NCBI GenBank assembly: GCA_016934825.1
Contig: JAFGSB010000025.1
Coordinates: 1-62,722 of the forward strand
Source of the DNA: Candidatus Zhuqueibacterota bacterium
Lineage (GTDB): Bacteria; Zhuqueibacterota; Zhuqueibacteria; Residuimicrobiales; Krinioviventaceae
DNA length: 62,722 bases
Direction of reading: 5' to 3'
Shown: positions 52,751-61,295 of the stretch, in pieces
Position numbering within the stretch: position 1 is the first letter of the stretch
Layout: every line of letters begins with the position of its first letter
Made by a program: the position numbers and the translations under genes
The notes under the pieces: model-generated
What the model saw: only the letters and a program-made list of their open reading frames with translations
Databases searched by the model: none
Told to the model about the DNA's origin: nothing

Positions 52751-55700
52751 CTATTCGGACCGGAAATAAATTTTGAAATGTGAACCTGCAGTTCGATCAA
52801 TTTCCAACCGGCCATTCAACTGCCGGGTTAAAATATTGATCAGGGTCAGGCCCAATGTTTGAGGATTATACGGATCGATCGCGCTTTGAATTCCTATACC
52901 GTTATCTGCAACATCCAATATAATTTCATGAGTTGTGATTTTACCCAGAAAAATTTTAATTTTCCCGTTCCTCCCGTTGGGGAAGGCATGTTTTAGCGCA
53001 TTGGTCACGAGTTCATTAATAATGAGTCCGCTGGGGATGGCGATATCCAGGCCCAACAGAATATTTTGTACGCTTAAATCCAGGGATATTTTACCGGTTA
53101 TTTCATAAGAATAAAACAACTCCTTTACCATGCTTTCAATATATTCTTTGAAATTTATGTTGACAAAATTTTCAGATTTGTACATTTTTTCATGCACCAG
53201 CGCCATTGAATTAATTCGTTTACTGATATCGTCAAAAGCCGCGAGCGCCGTTTGATCGTTAATCTGTTTCGATTGCAAATTGATCAAACTTCTGATGATT
53301 TGCAGATTATTTTTTACACGGTGATGAAGTTCCTTTAACAACACCTCCTTTTCACTTAATGAAACTTTGATCACGTCCTCGGCGCGTTTTCTTTCCTGAA
53401 CTTCGTTTTTAAGCTGGACATTGATTTCTTCAAGCTGAATATTCCGCTGGTTTATATTAAATGTACGAATTCTAATAATAACAAATATAATACAAATCAG
53501 AGTAATAAGACACATGATACGGAACAGGGTTGTCTGCCAGAATGGAGGACGAATTTTTATGTGTATAGCCGTTCCGGTTTTATTCCATATTCCGTCATTA
53601 TTTGATGCAATGACTTTGAAATTATAATCTCCGGGATTTAAATTGGTATATGTAGCTTCACGTTTTTTGCCGACATAAGACCAGGCCTTATCAAAACCCT
53701 CCATAATATACGCATATTGGTTTTTCTCCGGATGAATATAATTCAGGGCGACAAACTCAAAACTGATGACGTTCTCATCATGATCAAACACAATTGTATG
53801 AATTTTATTTGTATCTTGCCGGGAATATATATCGTTTTGATCCAGGTAACTATTTGGTATTGATTCGTTGAACAATCTAATATCGGTTATAAATACCGGC
53901 GGGATATAAGGATTATCTTTAATACTGTGAGGGTAAAATGCGGTTAAACCGTTCACTCCACCAAAAAACATTTCACCGCGTTTATTTTTGAAACAGGAAC
54001 GTGGTAAAAATTCATTAGCCTGCAGACCATCATAAATATCATAATTTCGGAATGTATTATTTTGAGGAGAAAATCTGGACAAACCTTCATTTGTGCTTAT
54101 CCAGAGATTTCCATGACCATCTTCGAGTATTCCATTGATCATATTATTCGGTAATCCGTCCTGCATATTATATCTGATAAAATGATTTTTTTTACGGTCA
54201 TACTTGTTCAAACCGTTATTTGTGCCCACCCACAAGTTTTTTTTAGAATCCTCAAATAACAAATTAACAATATCATCACTCAGGCTGTTTTCATTTTGCG
54301 GGTTATTTTGAAAATTATCAAACGTTCGGTAATCGTTATTTAACCTGCTTAATCCCATAGCGGTCGCGATCCAGATACAATTTTTATAATCCATCAGCAC
54401 CATAAACGGCCAATTATCTAACAGGGAATGAGCGGGATCCGAATAATCCGCTTGATACTGATAAAATCTCTCACTGCCGCGGTCAAATTTATTGATCCCT
54501 GCGCCATGGGTGACAATCCACAAATTATTCTGTTCATCTTCAACAATTGACCTGATATCGTCATTACTGATACTGAACTTGTTATCGGGATCGTTTCGGT
54601 ACGTTTTAAAAGTTTTATTTTTTTTGTTATATTTTTGCAGGCCCCCCCTATTGGTTCCGATCCATATTTCTCCTGTTTTGTCTTCAAAGATTGAAAAAAC
54701 CGTACCGAATCCAAGCCGGGAAGGATCATTCGGATCCGGCTCAATATATGTCTTGGTTCCGAGCTTTCTATTTATTATATCTATTCCATCATTAAAATAA
54801 CCAACCCATAAATTTTCAACCCTATCCTCCAGGACCGCTGAAACAAGGGATTTTGTGAGACCCGTATTTTCGACCGGATTATGATTATAATGGGTAAAGG
54901 CTTTATTGACGACCAGCAAATCGACTCCCCCTAATGCGCTGCCGAACCATAAATTCCCCTGAATGTCCTGAAAAATTTTAACGACCGAATCTCCCGTTAA
55001 ACTATTCGGATCAAGATCGTTATGTTTAAAAGTTAAAAATTTATTGCTTTCATTGTCCAACAGTTTTAACCCGCCTTTTGTCGCCACCCATATATTCCTG
55101 TTTTTATCTTTATATATAATATCAATTCCGTTTTCACTAAAATTTTTAAACTTTTTTTGAACCAATTTACCGGTTTTCCTGTTATAGATAAACAAACCGC
55201 CGACATTTGTTCCTATCCACATCTCCTCATTATTTTCAAAGATTGATTGAATCATAAATTGACTTGCCGGAATGCCGAACTGTTCCGGCGTTAATTGCCG
55301 GACGGACCTATTAATCCTGTTATAAAAAAACAATCCTTCATTACTGCCAATCCACAAATTGTTATCGCTGTCAATTATCATTGATTTGGTTATCCGGAAT
55401 TGAAACGTATCGATTTGGGAAAAAATATTATTAATTTTATCGTACTGGTAAATAAAACCCTCTTCACTGGGGGCCAGTACATTATTTTCTTTGTCCGCAA
55501 CAATAACATTCACCCGATTTGCGATATTACTATGCAAATCCCGGGGATTGAGGAGATAATTTTGAAATGAATCACTCTGGTAATTATAACGGCTTAGACC
55601 TCTTTGCGTGCCGATCCACAGATCCCCCGTAGAATCGACACACAATGCGTAAACTGTATTATGAACAAGGCTTGTGCTGTCGCCCCTTTGTTTTTTATAG

Positions 55701-55936
55701 ATTTTAACGGAATAACCGTCATACCGGTTTAATCCGTCTTGTGTGCCGATCCAGATGAAACCCTGTTTATCCTGGACTATATTCGTTATAGAACTGCTGG
55801 ATAATCCATTTTTCGTGTTAATATGCTGAAATTTCAAATCTATGGTTTGAGAAGCAATTACTTGTGAAAATGCTATGAATAGAAACAGAGGTAATATCTT
55901 GATATAAATTTGCAGATATTTGTTTTTTCTCATCAT
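52751..55936 (-). CDS. Two-component-propeller sensor histidine kinase
   Basis: About 1061 residues from the ATG at 55936 (a longer frame opens at 55993). Signal or anchor (about 8-28), then about 12-14 regulator-propeller repeats (GFIWIGTQDGLNRYDG and variants such as NLWIGTNEGL) forming two beta-propellers, a Y_Y_Y domain, one membrane helix, and a HisKA_2/HATPase kinase (HHRVKNN near 871-877, NELVTNALKHA, GIGI). Resembles Bacteroidota polysaccharide sensors but lacks a response-regulator domain. Sensing of glycans is an inference. Confidence 0.87.
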   Translation of the reverse strand: MMRKNKYLQIYIKILPLFLFIAFSQVIASQTIDLKFQHINTKNGLSSSSITNIVQDKQGFIWIGTQDGLNRYDGYSVKIYKKQRGDSTSLVHNTVYALCVDSTGDLWIGTQRGLSRYNYQSDSFQNYLLNPRDLHSNIANRVNVIVADKENNVLAPSEEGFIYQYDKINNIFSQIDTFQFRITKSMIIDSDNNLWIGSNEGLFFYNRINRSVRQLTPEQFGIPASQFMIQSIFENNEEMWIGTNVGGLFIYNRKTGKLVQKKFKNFSENGIDIIYKDKNRNIWVATKGGLKLLDNESNKFLTFKHNDLDPNSLTGDSVVKIFQDIQGNLWFGSALGGVDLLVVNKAFTHYNHNPVENTGLTKSLVSAVLEDRVENLWVGYFNDGIDIINRKLGTKTYIEPDPNDPSRLGFGTVFSIFEDKTGEIWIGTNRGGLQKYNKKNKTFKTYRNDPDNKFSISNDDIRSIVEDEQNNLWIVTHGAGINKFDRGSERFYQYQADYSDPAHSLLDNWPFMVLMDYKNCIWIATAMGLSRLNNDYRTFDNFQNNPQNENSLSDDIVNLLFEDSKKNLWVGTNNGLNKYDRKKNHFIRYNMQDGLPNNMINGILEDGHGNLWISTNEGLSRFSPQNNTFRNYDIYDGLQANEFLPRSCFKNKRGEMFFGGVNGLTAFYPHSIKDNPYIPPVFITDIRLFNESIPNSYLDQNDIYSRQDTNKIHTIVFDHDENVISFEFVALNYIHPEKNQYAYIMEGFDKAWSYVGKKREATYTNLNPGDYNFKVIASNNDGIWNKTGTAIHIKIRPPFWQTTLFRIMCLITLICIIFVIIRIRTFNINQRNIQLEEINVQLKNEVQERKRAEDVIKVSLSEKEVLLKELHHRVKNNLQIIRSLINLQSKQINDQTALAAFDDISKRINSMALVHEKMYKSENFVNINFKEYIESMVKELFYSYEITGKISLDLSVQNILLGLDIAIPSGLIINELVTNALKHAFPNGRNGKIKIFLGKITTHEIILDVADNGIGIQSAIDPYNPQTLGLTLINILTRQLNGRLEIDRTAGSHFKIYFRSE

Positions 55937-56143
55937 TAAGCCATTTTCAATAAAGTATTCAACCACAATCACAATAATCAAAAATAATTCCATTTAATGG
56001 CATTAATATCTTTTTTATTGGATATGGATCAGTATGGATAAAATTTCTAACTTTTGCTTACAGGAAAAAATATTTTTGGCCGGATAAAAATTCAAAGGTA
56101 ACAGGATAAAAATTAAGGTAAATTAATTTATTCCAGAGGGTGT

Positions 56144-56719
56144 TTAATCTTCATAACGCATCCAAAATCTCCTGTGAGCAACTTTATCATTTTGCATTGC
56201 ATATTCTATTCCAATTCTGGAGCCTGATAGTATATTTTTTGAGGGAATACATAAATATTCCTCAATCCACAAGTCTTTACCTGATGTCAGGTCACATTCG
56301 TTCAAGCTTTGATTTATGTTCATAGTCCGGCAAAGCCTCCCCGGGCCATTGGTAAGATTTCCGGTTGATGAATCCCTGTTTAAACGCATTTGTTTAATCC
56401 CCTTAACGGGTAATATACCCCTGATTAATACGGCATGAGGTATATTTTCCCTTTCTGTGACGATATTGAACATGTAATGTTTACCGTAAATAAGGTATAT
56501 ATATGCTTTACCCGGTGGACCAAACATAACAGAGTTCCGGGTTGTTTTTCCCCTGAAAGCGTGACTTGCGCTGTCCATTTCACCCAGGTACGCTTCGGTT
56601 TCACAAATCATACCGCTGAGTAGAGAACCGTTTAAATCACGAACCAAAAGTTTTCCCAATAACTCTCGCGCAACTAAAACCGCGTCGCGCTGATAAAATT
56701 CCCGTGTTATGATATGCAA
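56144..56719 (-). CDS. DNA-3-methyladenine glycosylase (AAG/MPG family)
   Basis: 191 residues, usual length for the mammalian-type 3-methyladenine glycosylases found in many bacteria. Removes alkylated bases from DNA. Segments include ARELLGKLLV, CETEAYLGEMDSASHAFRGKTTRNSVMFGPPGKAYIYLIYG and ILIRGILP-like, with NGPGRLCRTM. The start is TTG. It lies between the sensor kinase and glycerophosphodiesterase genes on the same strand but with no tight spacing. Confidence 0.9.
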   Translation of the reverse strand: MHIITREFYQRDAVLVARELLGKLLVRDLNGSLLSGMICETEAYLGEMDSASHAFRGKTTRNSVMFGPPGKAYIYLIYGKHYMFNIVTERENIPHAVLIRGILPVKGIKQMRLNRDSSTGNLTNGPGRLCRTMNINQSLNECDLTSGKDLWIEEYLCIPSKNILSGSRIGIEYAMQNDKVAHRRFWMRYED

Positions 56720-56745
56720 CCGGAATGACTTTCAATAAATATAAT

Positions 56746-57777
56746 TTATTTATGCAGCCCTTTTGCTCTGAGTAAGGGCACTAAAATATCAAGATTATCG
56801 GATTGCAGATAATCAGGCATGGCATTGATCATAAGTTGAATGCCGAATTCATTATCATGTTGCATGACATTGAGAAATGATTTTTTACCGGCAATATGTG
56901 TTTCCCGAACCAGTTTTTCGGAAAATTCTTCCCAATTGATGTTAATAATTGGTGAATCTAATTCATTTATTAATATTGGTAAACCATAATATCCATTCGG
57001 TACGGTTGGCCGGAGGAAAAACCCGTTGGAAAGTTTTATGGTATCGTTTAACAAATCCCAATTATCGCTATAAAGTGTAACTTTACCTAACAGCCCCTCT
57101 TCTTTTAATATTTTTATCAATTTGTCAGGCGAACCCGCTTTAAAATCAATATCCGGCAGAGTCTTTCCTTTAATGGCCTGCAACACTTCCTTAAAGGTCG
57201 GTACTTGCACACCTTTGAATTCAGGACCGAACCAGGAACCGGCATCCAGATTTTTTATTTCAGCCAGGGTCATGTCAGCGACCTTACCGGTGCCGTTTGT
57301 TGTACGGTCGACCGACTCGTCATGCATAATTACCAATACACCATCTTTGGTCTCACGTATATCCAATTCTACCAGATCTGCGCCAAGTCGAAAAGCGGTT
57401 TCGAATGCGGGTATTGTATTTTCCGGGGCAAATTTGACATTTCCCCGGTGCCCGACGACTTTAATGCCCGGCCATTGATAGAACGGCTCACCATTTTTTA
57501 AAATTACCATTACCCGGGCAACCCGGGCATCAACAGTCGCCCGGTAGTTATTTTTATCGGATTTTGCCTCCACAATATAAGCCGGGTTATCCCGATAGGT
57601 GGAAGTTGTAACATTTTGCGTTTTAAATTCAATTCCGGGACTCTCGTTTATCAATACATATTCAACCAGGTGGATCGCTTCGACAGGTGAAATATCCCCG
57701 GTTTGCTGCGCTGAACAAGGAATACTTAAAACAATACCAAACAAAAACAAGAAAAAGTACTGATTAATTTTACGCAT
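56746..57777 (-). CDS. Exported glycerophosphodiester phosphodiesterase
   Basis: 343 residues from the ATG at 57777, since AGGAG lies 6 nt before it; an ATG two codons upstream abuts the site. Signal peptide (1-23), a PepSY-like N-terminal region (about 30-115) and a GDPD TIM barrel (about 120-340): VVGHRGNVKFAPENT, ADLVELDIRETKDGVLVIMHDESVDRTTNG. Releases glycerol-3-phosphate from glycerophosphodiesters in the periplasm. Likely shares a transcript with the neighbouring DUF1579-like gene (37 bp apart). Confidence 0.85.
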   Translation of the reverse strand: MRKINQYFFLFLFGIVLSIPCSAQQTGDISPVEAIHLVEYVLINESPGIEFKTQNVTTSTYRDNPAYIVEAKSDKNNYRATVDARVARVMVILKNGEPFYQWPGIKVVGHRGNVKFAPENTIPAFETAFRLGADLVELDIRETKDGVLVIMHDESVDRTTNGTGKVADMTLAEIKNLDAGSWFGPEFKGVQVPTFKEVLQAIKGKTLPDIDFKAGSPDKLIKILKEEGLLGKVTLYSDNWDLLNDTIKLSNGFFLRPTVPNGYYGLPILINELDSPIININWEEFSEKLVRETHIAGKKSFLNVMQHDNEFGIQLMINAMPDYLQSDNLDILVPLLRAKGLHK

Positions 57778-57814
57778 TATCATCTCCTGTAATTATCGGT
57801 TAGGAAATTAAAAC

Positions 57815-58345
57815 TTATTTTCTTCTTTTCCAGAAATTCTCCAGGAATAAAACAAAATCCTTGCCGGGCATGGCAAGCTCAAATGTTTCCCTGAACTCAT
57901 CCTGATCCTGTATATAATAACTTAATCGCGCCCTCAAGCCCGGCGGCGCGTTCTCACTGCTTTCCGAAGTAAAAATGAATGTATTGTTCCTGTTAACAAG
58001 GCTGTCCAGGACAAACCGGTTTATAAATCCCTCAATATTAAACTGACGTATGATGAACTTTTGTCTCGCTTCATCAAAACTGAATATCGTCCAGTCTTCG
58101 TGAGTTTCACCATCGGGATTTTTCTCCTGCGGTTCGAACCGGGAAATGTTTTTCATAAAAAGAAAATGACCGTCCATAATAAATTGATAACTCCTGTCCC
58201 CTTTACCAATCCCTGCCCGACCGGTCTCATGTCCGTCCCAGTTACCGACAAAGTAGTCAAAAGGTTCCCATACACTCACCAGTGAATTGCCCTGTGAGAA
58301 TAACGACAGAGGTAATAATAATAGTGCGAATAATATTTTTTTCAT
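57815..58345 (-). CDS. DUF1579-like secreted protein
   Basis: 176 residues from the ATG at 58345, chosen because GGAGG lies 6 nt before it. Signal peptide (about 1-19). The mature part is a beta-barrel-like protein related to DUF1579 (PFDYFVGNWDGHETG, MDGHFLFMKNISRFE, EDWTIFSFDEARQKFIIRQF). The function of the family is unknown. Upstream of the glycerophosphodiesterase gene and probably co-transcribed. Confidence 0.7.
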   Translation of the reverse strand: MKKILFALLLLPLSLFSQGNSLVSVWEPFDYFVGNWDGHETGRAGIGKGDRSYQFIMDGHFLFMKNISRFEPQEKNPDGETHEDWTIFSFDEARQKFIIRQFNIEGFINRFVLDSLVNRNNTFIFTSESSENAPPGLRARLSYYIQDQDEFRETFELAMPGKDFVLFLENFWKRRK

Positions 58346-58386
58346 AAATGCCTCCATTCGTTTTGGTTTACCAGAGCACCCATGAT

Positions 58387-59220
58387 TCAGTGTTTCGCTT
58401 TTACGGAAAACATCAACGGAAAATGTCCGACATCGTCCTTAAATCGCCACCAGCCCCGGGAGTCACGAACCAAAATATCCTTATTGCTATAATAAAATAC
58501 ATTGTAAAAAGAGAACGGGAACTCGTGTAAAAAATCAATCTTTAATCCCGCATCGATTAATGAATTCACGATATCCCCCAGGCTATGGTCCCACTGATAG
58601 GTGACCTTGTTTTTCGTTGCCGCATCAGGATTTGCATAGGTTCCGGTTGATGATTCGATTTTTTCCGGATTGCCGGATGTAAAATACGGGTAAACAAATT
58701 TGGGCTTATCGGAATTTTTATCCATATCCAACATGTTAACAAAGGGGTGACCATCGGCAATATAGAAAAATCCGCCGGGTTTAAGAAAATGAGCGATCAC
58801 TTTTGCCCAGGCCGGTAAATCCGGAAGCCATACCACGGTACCGTAATAGGTAAGCACGATATCGTACTGTTTTTCAAGTATTTCCGGTAACCGATATATA
58901 TCGGACCGGATGAATTCCGCGTTTTTCCCCACCTCACGATTCAAAGCCCTGGCGTGGCTTACGGCCTTTTCGGAAAAATCCACGCCCGTAATGTGCGCCC
59001 CCTGTCCCGCCCACATGATCGTATCCATACCAAAATGACACTGCAAATGCAGAATGGATTTACCGGCTACCGGGCCAATATCGTCCGGTATATTTGGGCT
59101 CCATCCCTGTTTTCCTGCTTTGAATTGTTCCACCGGATAGAATAATGAGCCTTTGATATGAATATCGGCCCATTCGTCCCATGCCTTTTGGTTTTCCGAA
59201 ATATAATCTTTATTATCCAT
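58387..59220 (-). CDS. Class I SAM-dependent methyltransferase
   Basis: 277 residues from the ATG at 59220 (AGGG 9 nt ahead); a longer frame upstream lacks a site. Rossmann fold with motif I ILHLQCHFGMDTIMWAGQGAHITGVDFSEKAV, then RSDIYRLPE and YDIVLTYYGTVVWLPD. The motif resembles enzymes acting on small molecules or lipids; the substrate cannot be deduced. Spaced 41 bp before the DUF1579-like gene; co-transcription is possible. Confidence 0.82.
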   Translation of the reverse strand: MDNKDYISENQKAWDEWADIHIKGSLFYPVEQFKAGKQGWSPNIPDDIGPVAGKSILHLQCHFGMDTIMWAGQGAHITGVDFSEKAVSHARALNREVGKNAEFIRSDIYRLPEILEKQYDIVLTYYGTVVWLPDLPAWAKVIAHFLKPGGFFYIADGHPFVNMLDMDKNSDKPKFVYPYFTSGNPEKIESSTGTYANPDAATKNKVTYQWDHSLGDIVNSLIDAGLKIDFLHEFPFSFYNVFYYSNKDILVRDSRGWWRFKDDVGHFPLMFSVKAKH

Positions 59221-59284
59221 ACAAAATACCCTGCAGATTTTATGTGTAACCGTTTCAACAAACAAGAAAATTCAGATTCATTCG

Positions 59285-59314
59285 CCGGACACTCAAAACA
59301 TCAGGATTGTCCGG
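59285..59314. repeat. Dispersed inverted repeat copy R8 (outward arms)
   Basis: CCGGACA at 59285-59291 and TGTCCGG at 59308-59314 face outward relative to the other copies, with a 16-nt loop. It lies between the methyltransferase start and the nicotinamidase stop, and its right end abuts the nicotinamidase stop codon. Confidence 0.45.
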
Positions 59315-59908
59315 TTACAAAGACAGCCGGTCAAAAGTGATATCAACAGCCCCCAACGATTTCATTTCGTTTATCGCGTTGCGCTCATCGTAAATTTGAA
59401 CATTAATGGCCATACTGCCGTCCAGTAAAACAAATACATTATATTCCAGTTTCAGGGCATCTTTTACGGTATTCACAACACAATAATCGGTTGCAAGCCC
59501 GCCGATAAATAATCGTTTTATGTGTAACTGTTTCAATTTCAGGTCGAGACCGGTATTGTCCAGCGCGGAATAAGCCTCCGTATCGATTTGAGTAGCCTTT
59601 GATATGATGTCGGTGCCGGCCGGCAGCCTTAGCCTGGCATCGAATTCCGCACCCGGCGTACCCGCAACGCAATGCGGCGGCCATGGTCCCCCCTGTTCCC
59701 TGAATGAAGAATGATTCGGCGGATGCCAGTCCCGCGAGGCGAATACCGGCAAATCCGTTTTCTGAAATATCTTGATATATTTATTAAGTATCGGTATGAC
59801 TTTATCACCATCCGGAACGCCGAGACTGCCGCCCGGTAAAAAATCATACTGAATATCGACGACCAACAAAGCGTCGCCTTTTTGCAGTTTTATATTTTGT
59901 GTTTTCAA
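59315..59908 (-). CDS. pncA: Nicotinamidase/pyrazinamidase
   Basis: 197 residues. Deamidates nicotinamide to nicotinate for NAD salvage. Catalytic triad visible: D18 (VVDIQYDF), K104 (ISKATQ), C143 (ATDYCV); metal ligands D60, H62 (SRDWHPPNH) and H79. The start is TTG with TGAGGT nine nt ahead. Full length. Confidence 0.92.
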   Translation of the reverse strand: MKTQNIKLQKGDALLVVDIQYDFLPGGSLGVPDGDKVIPILNKYIKIFQKTDLPVFASRDWHPPNHSSFREQGGPWPPHCVAGTPGAEFDARLRLPAGTDIISKATQIDTEAYSALDNTGLDLKLKQLHIKRLFIGGLATDYCVVNTVKDALKLEYNVFVLLDGSMAINVQIYDERNAINEMKSLGAVDITFDRLSL

Positions 59909-60092
59909 TTATACAGACCTCATACGGTTTTACTTATTTTCACCCGTTAGTCCGGCGGTATACATTGAACCCGGATGAATTATATATCTTTATATCTGAT
60001 TTTACATTGGTAAATCAATAAAGAGAATCATGAAAACTCTTCTCCGTATAAACAGGGACACTATAGATAATTTAACAATCATTACTCATGAA

Positions 60093-61013
60093 TTATTTAT
60101 CTTTTTTCCCGGCCCAGATCGGCACAAGAAGGGAGGCGCTAAAAATACAAATGAAAACAAAAATGACCGCGGGCAGGGCGGTTTTTTCATTAAAATGTTT
60201 AAGCGCAAGCACGCTTCCCAAACCGGCATTCTGCATGCCAATTTCAATTGACAACGCGCGCTTTTTCAACAGGTCAAATCCGAATCCTTTGCCGGTCATA
60301 TATCCCATAAACAAACCAAACAGGTTCAGCGTAATGGCGGCGGCAAAAATAATTAAATTGAGCTGCAGTAAAAAACTTTTATTCAGAGCAATGACCAGCG
60401 CGCATATAAAAACAATAAATGTCGTGGAAATGGCGGGGAATATTTTGTAAACCGTTTCCAGTTTCTTCTGAAATAACTTTTTTAACCCGATACCCAGTAA
60501 AAGCGGTATCAAAACCATACGAAAAACACTAAAAAACATACTCCAGAACGGTACTTCAAGATATGTTTTGGCAAGGAATAACGTCAATAAAGGCGTCATT
60601 ACCGGCGACAGGAAAGTAGAAACGGTGGTTAAAGAAACCGAATACGCCACATCCGCACCGGCAAGGAAACTCAATACATTACTCGCCATGGCGCCGGGCG
60701 CGGAACCGGCAAGTATCAAACCGAGCGAGAATTCATCAGACAAGCCCATCAGTTTAGATACAAAATACGCTCCGAAAGGCATAATGGTAAACTGTGATAC
60801 CACCCCGATTATGACAACTTTATAATTTTTGAAAATGTTGACAAAATCGGCCGGATTTAATACCATGCCCACACCCAGCATTGTAAGCGCGAAAAACAAC
60901 TCCATATACTTTTTTAACGGAATGAAAAAATGGGGGAAAAAATAGGCGGCTAATCCTCCCAAAACAACCCATAAAACAAAAAGTTTATTATAGACGTTCA
61001 ATACCTTGTTCAC
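60093..61013 (-). CDS. Bile acid:sodium symporter (BASS/SBF) family transporter
   Basis: 306 residues with about nine or ten transmembrane helices. Family segments: FFALTMLGVGMVLNPADF, LAGSAPGAMASNVLSFLAGADVAYSVSLTTVSTFLSP, and IEIGMQNAGLGSVLA near the C-terminus. Bacterial members import organic anions with sodium; the real substrate is probably not bile acid. GTG start with GGAGG four nt ahead. Confidence 0.88.
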   Translation of the reverse strand: MNKVLNVYNKLFVLWVVLGGLAAYFFPHFFIPLKKYMELFFALTMLGVGMVLNPADFVNIFKNYKVVIIGVVSQFTIMPFGAYFVSKLMGLSDEFSLGLILAGSAPGAMASNVLSFLAGADVAYSVSLTTVSTFLSPVMTPLLTLFLAKTYLEVPFWSMFFSVFRMVLIPLLLGIGLKKLFQKKLETVYKIFPAISTTFIVFICALVIALNKSFLLQLNLIIFAAAITLNLFGLFMGYMTGKGFGFDLLKKRALSIEIGMQNAGLGSVLALKHFNEKTALPAVIFVFICIFSASLLVPIWAGKKDK

Positions 61014-61035
61014 GCTACCTCCTTATTTTTCAGCT

Positions 61036-61209
61036 TCAGGTCGTTATCAGATCATTTTTGTTCCCTGTGAGAACGGCGGACAAATACTCACCGGAACTGG
61101 TACCCACCATAATATCGAATTCACCCGGTTCGACAATACGTTCCATATGAATATCATAAAAAGCAAGTTTATCCGGGGTAATTGTAAAAGGAAATTTAAT
61201 ACTTTTAAA
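61036..61209 (-). pseudogene. Relic of a GH3 beta-glucosidase C-terminus
   Basis: A 57-codon stop-to-stop frame with no start codon or ribosome-binding site of its own. Its translation reads like the fibronectin-III-like end of family-3 glycosidases: PFTITPDKLAFYD, then ERIVEPGEFDIMVGTSSG. The rest of the enzyme is missing: upstream sequence is non-coding up to the cytochrome terminator. It is the decayed tail of a lost gene, stranded before the symporter gene. Confidence 0.7.
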
Positions 61210-61261
61210 TTAAATAACAATAAGAAGATATACGAAAAAACAATATCCCCACACGATTTTT

Positions 61262-61295
61262 AAGTCCCCTGTCTTTTGTGAACAGGGGACTTTTT
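61262..61295 (-). terminator. Terminator of the octaheme cytochrome gene
   Basis: AAGTCCCCTGT pairs with ACAGGGGACTT across a nine-nt loop, directly against the cytochrome stop codon. The T-run is stronger on the plus strand, so it may also act against antisense transcription. Confidence 0.75.
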
